From the NCBI GenBank assembly GCA_029931535.1, contig JAQPZY010001432.1, positions 1,816,001-1,880,000 of the forward strand: a DNA stretch of 64,000 bases. Reading direction: 5' to 3'. This DNA comes from Margaritifera margaritifera (taxonomy: Eukaryota > Mollusca > Bivalvia > Unionida > Margaritiferidae). Below, one piece after another: positions 1-10,611 of the stretch. Positions within the stretch are counted from its first letter, which is position 1. Every line of letters begins with the position of its first letter. A model generated the notes under the pieces. The model saw nothing but the letters and a program-made list of their open reading frames with translations, did not search any database and had not been told where the DNA came from. Made by a program: the position numbers and the translations under genes.

Positions 1-179
1 TTGTAGATTATATCAAAAGTATTTTTAAGGTAAGTAAATATGGAACAGACCCATAGGCAAACTGTACCATGAATCTATGGGTATTGACACAGGTATTTAT
101 TAGATAAAATATGATAACTATCTTGGAATTTTTTACCACTGATACATGCTACAGACAGGTGTGTCTATAGTATGTGCAA
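1..179. other. Unassigned AT-rich sequence
   Basis: No coding, RNA or repeat signature seen before the tetranucleotide array starts. Confidence 0.5.
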
Positions 180-535
180 GGTGTATGTATGTATGTATGT
201 ATGTATGTATGTATGTATGTATGTATGTATGTATGTATGTATGTATGTATGTATGTATGTATGTATGTATGTATGTATCTATGTATTTATATATGTATCT
301 ATGTATGTATGTAAGTATGTAAGTATGTATGCATGTGTGTATGTATGCATGTATGTATGTTTGTATGTATGTATGAATGTATGTATGTATGTATGTGTAT
401 GTGTGTATGTATGTATGTATGTATGTATGTATGTATGTATGTATGTATGTATGTATGTGTGTGTGTATGTATGTATGTATGTATGTATGTATGTATGTAT
501 GTATGTATGTATGTATGTGTATGTATGTATGTGTG

Positions 536-567
<32 letters not shown>

Positions 568-687
568 TGTATGTATGTATGTATGTATGTATGTATGTAT
601 GTATGTATCTATGTATGTATATATGTATGTATGTGTGTGTGTGTATGTATGTATGTGTGTGTGTATATATATGTATGTATGTATGTA

Positions 688-718
<31 letters not shown>

Positions 719-765
719 ATGTATGTATGTATGTATGTATGTATGTATGTATGTATGTATGTATT
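180..765. repeat. (ATGT)n tetranucleotide microsatellite, about 585 bp
   Basis: Nearly uninterrupted GTAT/ATGT repeats with scattered variants (ATCT, GTGT, TATA). Because the unit is 4 bp, long stop-free frames such as YVCM and HTYI repeats appear on both strands. These are not genes. The length and the interspersed variant units suggest an old, repeatedly expanded locus. Confidence 0.97.
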
Positions 766-1029
766 AGCATTTAACAATACTTCAGCACAAAGGCCATAAT
801 GTGTCAACCAAAAGTTCTAAAAATGTAAAATGGAATTGCACAAAAAATATTAGGAAGATAAATCCTTCAAAATAAATGCAAAGACGAAGTACTACAAGAA
901 AAAAGAGAAAAGGTAAAGATGTTAAAATTCTGTAAAATGTATATAAAGAAAAAATAAAGGTAAGAAATATAAAATCTTAACAATATTGAGTCAAAATTTA
1001 TTATATATACCCCATTACCTCAAAAAGTC

Positions 1030-1925
1030 CAAGACTGAGTTCACATAACAAACTTCTGTCTCACAGAGTGGAAATCAATACAATCGACAAGGATGTGTGC
1101 CACTGTCAGTGGACACTGGTAGGGTATGCTCTCTAGCTGAGGTTCATCCTTCAGGAGGTATGCATGAGTCAGGTATATCTGTCCTATATGCGAGTGGCAC
1201 AACACCACCTCATATCTACAATTTGTTCTATCCGAGTAATACCACCCTACTATGATGGATTTGATGTTATGAAGATTGTTTGTGAGTTTTCATTCCACAT
1301 ATTTTGATAAGTATATAGAACATGCCGATTTATATAATATTTGAAGTCAATATATAAAATATTCCATTCAGAAACAGATGACTGCAGGGCAGCTTTGGCT
1401 GCTTTATCTGCCCTTTCTTTACCTTAATACCAATGTGATTAGGCAAGCAACAGTACAGAATACTTTTTGTAGATCATATGAGCAAATCATGTTTCTGTAA
1501 GATCTGGGATATTAACGGGTTGTCAAAGGTAAATTTGCAAGGCTTTCAGTGTGGAAAGAGAATTCGAAAAGATGATGAAATTTATTTTTTGAGAGGTTTT
1601 TATGTAGTTCAAAGATATAAGTATGGCCATAATTGCTGCAGTAAAAATGGAGGCTTTATTTGGTAACCAGCTTCAGATGGAGCCATGGAGTGTTGCAATG
1701 GCAGCTCCAACCTTGTTTCCATCTTTCAAACCATCTGTATACAGGGACATATGACCATGATAGGAGACTCTGATTTTATTGAATTTACTCAAAAAAGTGA
1801 TATGATTTGTGGAGGATTTTTTGAATTGGCAAAGATCAAATATTATTTTGGGGGGTTTAGATAATCAGAGTGATGATTTTCGAACATGGAATTTTGTAGT
1901 ATTTCCAACGATGATTCTTGCTGTT
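1030..1925 (-). pseudogene. Decayed non-LTR retrotransposon ORF2 fragment: RNase H domain and C-terminus
   Basis: Read on the minus strand with frame changes, the region shows RNase H landmarks in order. YTDGLKDGNKVGAAIA near 1735 carries the first acidic residue. Then come IFTAAIMAI, FSNSLSTLKAL (where the second catalytic Asp of the usual SDS/SNS position stands) and ERADKAAKAA. A C-terminal zone IGQIYLTHAYLLKDEPQ and CPLTVAHILVDCIDFHSV follows. This layout is known from I/Jockey-like LINEs with a C-terminal RNase H. Many stops and frame breaks show it is dead. No reverse transcriptase part was recognised upstream. The left edge is set by the last recognisable residues, the right edge by loss of similarity, just short of a PAL-MITE fragment. 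Confidence 0.75.
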
Positions 1926-1987
1926 TATAGGTGAGTACAGATTGTTGTACCAAACGGTGGAATGAAAATTTGGTTTCTTATAATACT

Positions 1988-2067
1988 GTACGGCGCATTA
2001 TACGATGGCAGATCTGGATCTATGCAGTTTGTAGTTGGGATTGGCTTATATGTAAGAATATACGGTA
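1988..2067 (+). mobile_element. PAL-MITE fragment (right end only)
   Basis: Begins in the centre of palindrome 2 (GGCGCATTATACGATGGCAG) and runs to the terminal repeat ending ATACGGTA. The left two thirds are missing. Confidence 0.85.
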
Positions 2068-3893
2068 GTTGTCTCCAGCCAATTACAGTATATGAAAGGT
2101 GCCAATATCACCACATATTTCATGATGGTGTTGATTAAATATAATTACTCTAAGTGTCTGTACATATATTTTATGTTAGTTTATTAGATGGCCTCTAGCG
2201 AGACTAGCTTTCAGCTAATTGTGTAACCCTCTTTAAAAAAAGGATTATTATTTTTATTCTTATCACAGTAACACCTGGGTATAGATCAGCATTGTTTCTT
2301 GTTAAAAATCACAAACAATAGATAAGTCTTACATTTTTGCCTTTGGCTAATCTGTGGATTGTTCTTTAAACTTTGCAGTGATACATTTGAAAATGACTTG
2401 CAAGTTCTAATAAAACCACATATTTCTGATTTTTCTCATTCTTTTCAGTCCATATGTTTAAAAAATTTTAAAAATCTGGATGTAGTGTTTCAGGACAGTG
2501 CAGCTGCCATATGCCATGTGTGTTTATTAGTACAAACAACACGGAGTTGTACTCAATCAGTGCCATGTGCTATCAATGAAAAAGTAGTGACGTTTAAAAT
2601 CGTTATTTTGAGGAATCAACTAGTGCAACCTTATTGATGCATTGGGCTCTAGTGGTTTATGAGTGTAATTCTAGTATGATGCGTTAGTCCATTTGTGTTT
2701 GCTTACAATGCATGTGCATGCTTTGATAATAAAAGGGAGGCAACTCGAAATTTACTGATGCACAAATATGTGAGCACTGCATGTCAACTGGATTTATATG
2801 AAACGTCTGTCAGAAATTGATTAACTTTATTTGACTTCTTAAGATCTAGTATCCATTAATATTAAAATCCATTATTACAGATATTTGTGTAGGACAATGG
2901 AGATTATGATTCCCATGTATGAACAAAAGTTGCTAGCACTGCCCCCACCCACTGAAAATATTAACCAAAATTTGTTTCCCTCACTATCTCGCACCCTCAC
3001 TTATGCTGCAGTCCATGTTTACTGACCCCATTGCTTGTGAGTTATTGAGGAAGAGGTGAATGTGGAAGGAAAGTTAGTTTAGGGTAAAAAAAATAAGCCC
3101 CCAAAATTTGATCTCCTCCACAAATGTGATAAGAAAACTGTTAAGATAGAGTTTGGGGTTATCATAAATTTGATGTAATTATAAGATGTATATGCAAACA
3201 GTTTTAGATTTAGAAAATTTAAATCCAGTTGATTCTGTCCATTTCTGAACTCTATTTACACATAACTGAAGTTGGCATTTAATAGTATGCATACTCTTTG
3301 AACTATAACAGATAAAAAAAAGCCATTATCATATAATGAGCAGTCAGTTCCTGGATAAAGGCATTTCACTATGCTGCTAATTTTTATGTTGAAAAGGATG
3401 AATGATAATTTTATTGAAAACCATAATTCCAGTTTTTAACAAATTGTACAAACCTTAAATATAAGTATTTTTTCTCATTTAATGACTGCTACCAGATCAT
3501 ATCCATAATTAGAACAAGTCCATTTTGAGATATGATTAAAGTAAATAAATATTTTCCATGGATTCAAGCACATAAATAGTGGTTAGTTCAGAGGGTTGCA
3601 GGAGTTATTCCAGTAGATGGTGAGACCAAGAACATGTCACAGTGCATGCGGTGCAACCAGAACACTCCTTGTAGTCCAAGATTGATGCGATCTGTCGTCA
3701 TTGTTTTTCTTGTAGACTATAAAAAATGTGGCATAGTCCTATCATGCTTAGCATTTCCAAATCATTAATTTGTGAATAGATTGAATAGATAATGCTATTC
3801 AGGCATGTTGTGTCTACTACACAAAAAATAGCTCATATATATAATTAGCATAGAAAAAGTACAGTACACTGTATTAGAGTAATTACAACTAAC
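2068..3893. other. No gene seen
   Basis: AT-rich sequence. A 92-codon open frame at 2359-2637 (plus) has no recognisable domain and ordinary AT-rich composition, so I do not call it a gene. Confidence 0.5.
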
Positions 3894-4113
3894 TACCATA
3901 TATACTCGCATATAGTCCCATACCAACTGCAAACTACATAGACCCAGATCTGCAGTCGCAAATGCGCTGGCAGATCTGGGTCTATGCAGTTTGTAAGGAC
4001 TAATCAGTAGAACAAACAACATTTACCCTGATCTACTGGCGCATTATGCGACGGCAGAACAGGGTCTATGTTGTTTACATTTGGACCGGGCTTATACACG
4101 AGTACATACAGTA
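3894..4113 (-). mobile_element. PAL-MITE copy, full length
   Basis: 220 bp, TACCATATATACTCGCAT to GAGTACATACAGTA. Both palindromes are present, with palindrome 2 (AAACTACATAGACCCAGATC) first, so the copy is inverted relative to my reference orientation. Confidence 0.93.
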
Positions 4114-4559
4114 TATACAGTAAAGTGGTCACTTTCATACAGTATTACTTTCATTTTAGTTGGGAAAGGAAACAAAAGGCAGCAGATTTTATCTTGAATT
4201 ATTGCTAAATGACCTTTTCAATGCTATTTTGATGAAATCAATAAACAGAAAATGTTAAAGCATTTATCAACAGAAGTCAATGTCTGATATGCAATTTTTG
4301 TGACTTACAGCATATTTACTAAATGCAATATTTAAAATACCCTGGCACAAAGAGGGGTTAGTCTTGATTCATTTATTTTGAAATTCCACTGATTGATTCA
4401 TACTGGAGAATAGAATGATAAAATAACAGGTATTATACTTAAATCTTTCAGTTAAAGGGCAAATCCTTACTGGAATTCTCTGTCAAACATACATCCACTC
4501 TAACTAAGTGTCTGATCTCCAAAATTACTTTAGGGAACTAAGTTTTCACTTAGTTACTA

Positions 4560-4690
4560 CAGTAAAACCTGATTTGAGTGACCTCTACTATGAGTAACCA
4601 CCTGTTAATTATGACCAAAACTGTCATGCATGGATCAATTTTACTATATAAATTTACTAGTGTGATCAACCACCTGCTGAATGCGACATG
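4560..4690. mobile_element. Possible pogo-like MITE end
   Basis: Starts ACAGTAAAACCTGATTTGAG and contains the 'GTGACC...AACCACCTG' pattern that I associate with short Tc1/pogo-type repeats in bivalves. No matching right terminus was found, so it is a fragment or a mis-call. Confidence 0.35.
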
Positions 4691-4790
4691 TGATTATGAT
4701 TTTTTGGCAAGATATATTTCAGCATTGGTATGAATGACTATATTGTAAAACCAGATACACAAACTATAGACCTATATTTAATCCTTTGTA

Positions 4791-4884
4791 ATTGTCTACA
4801 GGCGGAGTGCATATTGTTCATAACTGAGATGCACACAATTGTTTACAGGCGGAGTACATATTGTTCATAACTGAGATGCACACA
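4791..4884. repeat. 47-bp tandem duplication
   Basis: Two near-identical head-to-tail units, each containing TACAGGCGGAGT and CATAACTGAGATGCACACAA. Confidence 0.9.
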
Positions 4885-5517
4885 AAATTGTGGGAAAATG
4901 TTGAGTCTGGTTACTGGTTTTCATTACTTTTATATGGTGAAGTTGTATGCCAAAGACCATAAACCAGGCTTTTGTACTTGTCACAAACTGCCATGATAGA
5001 GCCATAGTCATCAAAGTCACTATTACCATTAACCATTCCATCTTTAAAGGATTAGCAATCAGGGTAAAAGAGTCAGTTCAAAGGTTGGTATTGCTTGTTT
5101 ATCTGTAGTGGAAAGCCCGCAAGAAATGCCATTAATGTCATAATAAGAGATCTTCTCACCTTGCTTTCACTGTATTATGATAGGTAATGCCTTCAATCAT
5201 TTGTCAGTGGAGTTACAATACGTAATAACTGGGGTGAATGAGGTCTTTGTCTTTTTCTCTTATTAAGTTGTTTGCTTTTTCCAGATGAGTTAATTCTATA
5301 GTTTTTTGTAAAGGTCTGTATTCTTTGTTACTTTATTGATGTTACTGTTACTAAAACCCACACATGAAATCTAACGTGCCATGGTCATAGATCTTATCAT
5401 CTGTTCATCGTAGCATATCTGTTACATCCTTTTGTTTATCGAGTTGATCCATTTATTATTTTTGTCATGGCTGACTTTAGTATTGGCTTTTGGCTGTAAA
5501 TAAATTTGTTAAGTGTT

Positions 5518-5690
5518 ATCAGGGATGTTGCAAGTTTCCGCTGGACGAAACGGCGCCCCGGGTGAGCGTATCCTTTTGCACCCCCACCCCCCATTTGGAA
5601 AAAAATACTGCAACTCAGCGAAATGGCGCCCCCCGGACCCCTGGCGGTCACCCGTATCGCAGGCCCTTTACGATGGCCCTGAGTGTTATT
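5518..5690 (-). repeat. GC-rich dispersed repeat, copy 1
   Basis: This GC-rich island in AT-rich DNA contains GACGAAACGGCGCCCCGGGT and CAGCGAAATGGCGCC. Its reverse complement matches 38225-38350 over most of its length (GCCATTTCGCGGAGTT, GCTCACCC, GTTTCATCCAG). The modest open frames on both strands here have no domain similarity I know, so I treat it as an unclassified transposable-element fragment. Confidence 0.75.
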
Positions 5691-6275
5691 ATAACCAAAT
5701 TTACAATTTAGCGACATGATAAGTAAGTGTTATCTTACAGTTAACTTTGCAATGCATATGCCATAATTCCCATAGACTACATGTGGACTTCAAATACAAA
5801 TTATAATGTTTAAGATCAATGTATTTTTGGTGCATTATAACTTTTTATATAAATACATGTAATATTTTAACAAGAACTATGAGTAAAGAACAAAATATAT
5901 GTATGGTAAATACAGGTATTGTTTCTTCTTAAACCAGATTTAATTTCTAACCATGAAAACGGTCCTTTCTGCACAGGCCTGTTTTGAAAGATCACCTGTC
6001 ATGAGCAACATCTGAAGACAGGAAGATGGGTAAAAGGTAAGAAGAACATCAGTAACAGGAAATGGTCACAAAATTAACCTCTGATTGTCATTTCTATCTG
6101 TATATAACAACCACATGCATTGTACAGATTAAGCACAAGACTAGATTTATATTTGCAAAACATACCCCTATTGCAGCCCCAAAAGTTTAAGTCCAAAATG
6201 TTCAAAAACCAAGGACACTTGCAAAATTCATTTACAACTCAGACAAAAATCTAATCTTTATATGTACAGTTTGGT

Positions 6276-6452
6276 CTGATGTTTTACTGGACAGCAACAC
6301 AAGTAGGTTATTTATTGCCATGGCAACTGGAGCAAAGTACCTTGCCCGTGGACACACCATGGTAGCTGACCTGGGTTGATCAGCTGGCAGGATTTGAAAT
6401 CGTGCCCTTTCGGTCGTGAGTCTAGCATACTAGCCACTGAGGCACCAAAGCT
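6276..6452 (-). mobile_element. tRNA-derived SINE (family 1)
   Basis: On the minus strand it reads GCCTCAGTGGCTAGTATGCT (A-box region), then CGAAAGGGCACGATTTCAAATCC (B-box region, in parts), then the body CTACCATGGTGTGTCC and GGCAATAAATAACC, and ends near GTTGCTGTCCAGTAAAAC. The same body and tail occur at 9836, 55388 and 61833. Confidence 0.85.
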
Positions 6453-6522
6453 CCTGCCTCCATTAGTTGTCTCTTTTCATGGAGGAGTGTGCATAGGGCC
6501 TGTTCTACATCTCCAAGCCCCT

Positions 6523-7013
6523 ATGTATGCATAAAAAGAGGCCAACAGATATACGCATAGAAAGAGGCCAACAGATATATGCATAGAAAGAGGCCAACAG
6601 ATATATGCAAAGAAAGAGACCAACAGATATATGCATAGAAAGAGACCAACAGATATATGCATAGAAAGAGGCCAACAGATATATGCATAGAAAGAGACCA
6701 ACAGATATATGCATAGAAAGAGGCCAACAGATAAATGCATAGAAAGAGGCCAAGAGATATATGCAAAGAAAGAGACCAACAGATATGTGCAAAGAAAGAG
6801 GCCAACAGATATATGCAAAAAAAGGGGCCAAGAGATATATGTAAAGAAAGAGGCCAACAGATATATGCAAAGAAAGAGGCCAACAGATATATGCAAAGAA
6901 AGAGGCCAACAGATATATGCAAAGAAAGAGACCAATCGATATGTGCAATGAAAGAGTCCAACAGATATATGCAAAGAAAGAGGCCAACAGATATATGCAA
7001 AGAAAGAGGCCAG
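6523..7013. repeat. 26-bp minisatellite, about 19 copies
   Basis: The unit is AAAGAGGCCAACAGATATAT followed by GCATAG or GCAAAG. Units in the left half mostly end GCATAG and those in the right half GCAAAG, so there are two homogenised blocks. Because 26 is not a multiple of 3 and the unit lacks stops in the minus frames, all three minus frames stay open with a 26-residue period (LASFFAYICWPLSLHISVG). These are array artefacts rather than a membrane protein. Confidence 0.96.
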
Positions 7014-7499
7014 CAAATTTCAAATAGGTCAACAAGTTCTCTGAGTAATTGTGCTAACAAGAATTTTGCTAAAAAGATTTAGAAGTCCAAAACATTTCAA
7101 CAACAACAAAAAAAATCTAAAGAAATACAATTGCTTAAATGGCATCTGGTCATTTACATATGCATATAAAGATATTAATAAAGTTTCATATACCTAGACT
7201 GGGCAGTTTCTTAATAATTGTGCAAATAATTTTTGATCAAAACATGTGGGGCTTTTATTGATCATCTGGCTTACATAATTTAAAAGCTGAATGTTTCACC
7301 AAGCAGGCTTCTGTAGTATTGTAAGAACATAACCCTATGTAAACTATCTCTGAACCTTTATATCATGTCAATTTTAATTATTTTACTACAGTCTGATAAA
7401 AATTCTTTCCAAAAATAAATTCATAATTAATATGCATACTCTAGCTGACAATCAAACTCATCAAAGATCATAATTATATAAACCTATTTATCAAGTTTT

Positions 7500-7905
7500 A
7501 CAAAAATCGTATTAGAAATATAGTCTCAAGAGAAGTAACAAGCTCAGCCAATCAGATGCAAGATCATTTCATTAGTATCTATGGATCTCACTCATTCTCA
7601 AGCTTGTCTGAGATCTTCATCATATATGCCCATGTTCCAAGTCTGATTAAAATTGGACCAGAATTATGGCCTCCAAAATGGTAAGAAGCTCAGATAATCA
7701 GATGCAAGGTCACCTCATTAATATGCATGGTTCTTGCTCATTATCAAACTCACCAGAGATCTTGATGATATAAGCTTATATTCCAAGTTTGATAAATATC
7801 AGATCCGAAATATGCCCTCCAGAATGGTAACAAGCAATTGTTGAAGGATGGATGACGGACAATGGATGCAGGGCCATACTAAAAGGCAGGTGAGCTAAAA
7901 TTCAA
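7500..7905. repeat. Diverged tandem repeat with 'AGGTGAGCTAAAA' tail
   Basis: Two or more diverged units of roughly 165 bp share ATCAGATGCAAG, CCAAGTTTGATAAA and ATGGTAAGAAGCTC. The block ends GGATGGATGACGGACAATGG...CAGGTGAGCTAAAATTC. This ending resembles a dispersed repeat common in bivalve and gastropod genomes (from memory) and is one reason for suggesting a mollusc. Confidence 0.65.
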
Positions 7906-8312
7906 AGTAAAAAAAAATCTTATAAAACAGTTCTAAGAAATGCAATAGCCAGTGAAATAGTGTCCTTTGTCTATGGATATAAACATGCCTACAAAAGTTC
8001 ATTTGTCAATGTTAGTTGGTTTTAAGAAATTGTTATAATGAGCTGAGACAGATGTATGGATAAACAGACCGATGGATAGGATCAAACCAAGATGTTCCTG
8101 ATGTATTTACAGTGGGTTCATGATAAAAATTCAAATCCTAGACCATGGCCTCAGGGAGATTTCACCTGCAAATCCTGCTAAAGTTCACAGAATTCTGATA
8201 ATTTTTACTTTCTTTTTTTGCCTCTTTTGCTACTTCATTTTTCAGCCATTAATGTACATGCATTTTTTCTGGCTTTCAAAGGTGCAATGACAAATATGTG
8301 CTGATGACATAC

Positions 8313-8496
8313 CTGGATTGTCTGCATCAGCTTTAGAAACCACGATGTCCCGGGGTGGTGCAAACCTTGAGGCAGCAGTAAGAAATGAGCCCTGTTTTTG
8401 AGCCGCCCGTTCGGTCCTTGGCTTAACTCGCTCAATCTTGACCTGTGAGTGGTCATAAGACTTCTGAACATCATAAGACCCTGGTGGAGGAATATC
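8313..8496 (-). CDS. STPG2: STPG2 exon D, internal exon, last one visible
   Basis: This exon is 184 bp (61 codons plus one base). The acceptor is a good polypyrimidine tract ending TTACAG and the donor is GTATGT. It starts in phase 0, matching the end of exon C. It reads DIPPPGSYDVQKSYDH, with PPPGSY at residues 3-8, followed by SFLTAASRFAPP. This mirrors the RFAP motif of exon B and shows the internally repeated design. The exon ends ADNP plus the first G of a glycine codon, so like exon B it breaks inside a PG motif and at least one more coding exon must follow. I scanned 1-8312 on the minus strand and found no convincing continuation, so the 3' end of the gene is probably outside the window. 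Assignment to the same transcript as A-C rests on strand, phase and repeat type. Confidence 0.83.
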
Positions 8497-8904
8497 CTGT
8501 AAAAGAAAAAGATTTCGGTTATTCATAAAATATGTTTGCTTTAATAATTTGAATAGATATTGGCAATTGGAGCTGGGACTCAATAAATCAACTGTTTGAA
8601 GGAGTAAAAATCATGGAAAATTTACACCTTATTTTAGCTCTTTTTCAATTTTTTTCATCTTACCAACAGAATGTAAGATGGAATGTATTGTCACAAGAGA
8701 GAAAAATTTGTGGCTAGACCAGAGGTCAAACTTGAGATCCATTCTAAATTAATGTTAGGCACATGACTACATGAGGTACCTGAGATATGAGATGTACTTA
8801 CCTGGCTCCTTACCTGGCTCTTGAAGCGATTTCCTTTCCAGACATATGTCTTTATGTCTGTTTTAATTCACATACCTTATTTATTCATGCGTAATGGACA
8901 CTTA

Positions 8905-9055
8905 ACTGCTAACAGTGTAGACCCAGATCTGATATCATATGATGTGCAAGCTGATCAGGGTACGCTGTTACTTTGAAATCATAAAGTTCAGGCTCAAATC
9001 TGTCAGTGCATTATGTGCAAGGCAGAGATCTGTATCTGGTCTGTTTGCAGATGGA
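8905..9055. mobile_element. Possible degenerate PAL-MITE relic
   Basis: Contains GTGTAGACCCAGATCTGATA, CTGATCAGGGTACG and CAGTGCATTATGTGCAAGGCA in the right order, but ends and stems are broken. It may be an old copy. Confidence 0.4.
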
Positions 9056-9205
9056 TGTGCATTTCATAGAAGTTTATTATAAACTTGAATACCCTGTCAT
9101 TTTGCATTAAAGCAACTATTCAACATTTTCCCATATTGAATGTAGATGAAGTCATATTGTAGCCAAACTTTTGCACATACTATTGCCAACCATGTGATGT
9201 GGGAT

Positions 9206-9426
9206 TACCGTATATACTCATGTATAAGGCCAGTCCAAAAGCAAACAACATAGATGCTGATCTGCTGCTGCATAATGTGCCGGCAGATCAGGGTCTATGT
9301 TGTTTGTTCTATTGATTAGTCCCTACAAACTGCATAGACCCAGATCTGCCGGCTCATTATGTGATGGCAGATCTGGGTCTATGTAGTTTGCAGTTGGTAT
9401 CGGCTTATACACAAGTACATACGGAA
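9206..9426 (+). mobile_element. PAL-MITE copy, full length
   Basis: 221 bp, TACCGTATATACTCATGTAT to GTACATACGGAA. Both palindromes are intact in reference orientation. The right terminus has GAA in place of GTA. It directly abuts a MITE2 fragment. Confidence 0.94.
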
Positions 9427-9428
9427 TT

Positions 9429-9541
9429 ATTAAGTGGCAGAATTATAAGTATTATGTACTTCATTATAAGGCAATCTCACTATAAGGCAGTATACTCTAT
9501 GGCTCCTATGAACAGTATTAAAATGAGGGAGTACTGTTTAA
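9429..9541. mobile_element. MITE2 fragment (right half)
   Basis: Carries TATGTACTTCATTATAAGGC, ACTATAAGGCAGTATACTCT and the terminal motif AAAATGAGGGAGTACTGT of the second MITE family. Confidence 0.8.
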
Positions 9542-9599
9542 GGAGACAAGACTAGTCATCATTACACTCTTAGTTTTCCTTGTGTTGAAACGTCAACAG

Positions 9600-9650
9600 A
9601 GTTTTCGACGTAAATGGCCGAATGGCTGCACACATCGTTAATTCAACTAA
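9600..9650 (-). repeat. Inverted partner of the 13.2-kb palindromic block
   Basis: CGACGTAAATGGCCGAATGG and the bases after it are the near-perfect reverse complement (about 38 bp) of 13174-13211. Confidence 0.75.
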
Positions 9651-9835
9651 TGAACGTCTACAGAGTCCAGTACTCTACATTTGGGTTACATCTGAAGCAA
9701 AATACATGTATGTCCTATTCAATTCCTTTGAGAGTTCTGATACCAATGCAATGAACATTTTATGTGACTGAAATCCAATGCAATGAACTTTAAAAGCTTG
9801 AATTACAAATAGGATTATGGTGACTAATCATGGGT

Positions 9836-10045
9836 TTGGTTTGGTTTGGTTTGGTTTGGTGCTTTATGGCACAGCAACACAAGTAGGTTATTTAGTGCTG
9901 AGGCAATTGGAGTAAAGTACCTTGCCCAAGGACACACCATGGTAATTGACCCAGGCCAATCCAATCATAGGATTTTGAACTTGCACCCTTTCAGTCAGAG
10001 TTCAGCACACTTATCACTGAGTCACCATGGCCCCTGCATCCAGTA
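9836..10045 (-). mobile_element. tRNA-derived SINE (family 1) with AAACC tail
   Basis: Minus orientation. The plus strand starts with a TTTGG pentamer run (9836-9860), the complement of an AAACC-type tail, then GTGCTTTATGGCACAGCAAC and TGAGGCAATTGGAGTAAAG. At the other end it has TCACTGAGTCACCATGG, the complement of the tRNA-like head. Open frames across it are incidental. Confidence 0.87.
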
Positions 10046-10611
10046 GATGTCTCATATGACATGCAAGAGGGTCTATTCTACATCCCTGAGCATGCAGTGG
10101 GTGTCAGCTCAATGGATTTGGGTCATTTCAGATCCTGATAGACAACTGTCTTTTTGTGCAGATAACAATAACCATCAGAGAAGCACAAGAACCTATTCAT
10201 GTTCTTACTACAGTGTAACATCACTTAATCAATTAAAAAGGCATTTGAATGATTTTGGTTGTTACAGGAAAATGGCATGTCAAAGGAGATAAGATGTAAT
10301 GATAACAGGAGGGAGGAAACTTCCTACTGTAGTTTTGGTTGTATATGAAAAGTAACTGTTGACAGGAGAAGGTTGTTATGGAAGGTTACCAGTACATCAA
10401 AATTGCTTTTCAACTGAAACTGATCCCAGTTACAGAATACAAAGCATAGAAGAATGGTATATGTGGTCAGGACCCAAAGCAATTCAACTAACTGTATGTC
10501 TGTCCATTAACCGGAAAGGAATATATCTTTGGGGACACTCTCACTAATTGATAGATGTATTTGATATCCCATGGGGTAACATGCATCCGTTCTGCATTTA
10601 GAGTTCAGTAA

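Noticed and set aside
133..807. Long open frames of HTYI and YVCM repeats on both strands
   Set aside because: They are translations of a 4-bp microsatellite, open in several frames on both strands, with no other protein sequence.
6477..7060. Three overlapping minus frames resembling a multi-pass membrane protein
   Set aside because: All three frames give the same cycle because of the 26-bp unit; this is a property of the array.
1..8312. Search for the next STPG2 exon on the minus strand
   Set aside because: No interval with acceptor, PG-x-Y motif and compatible phase was found; the exon is probably outside the window.
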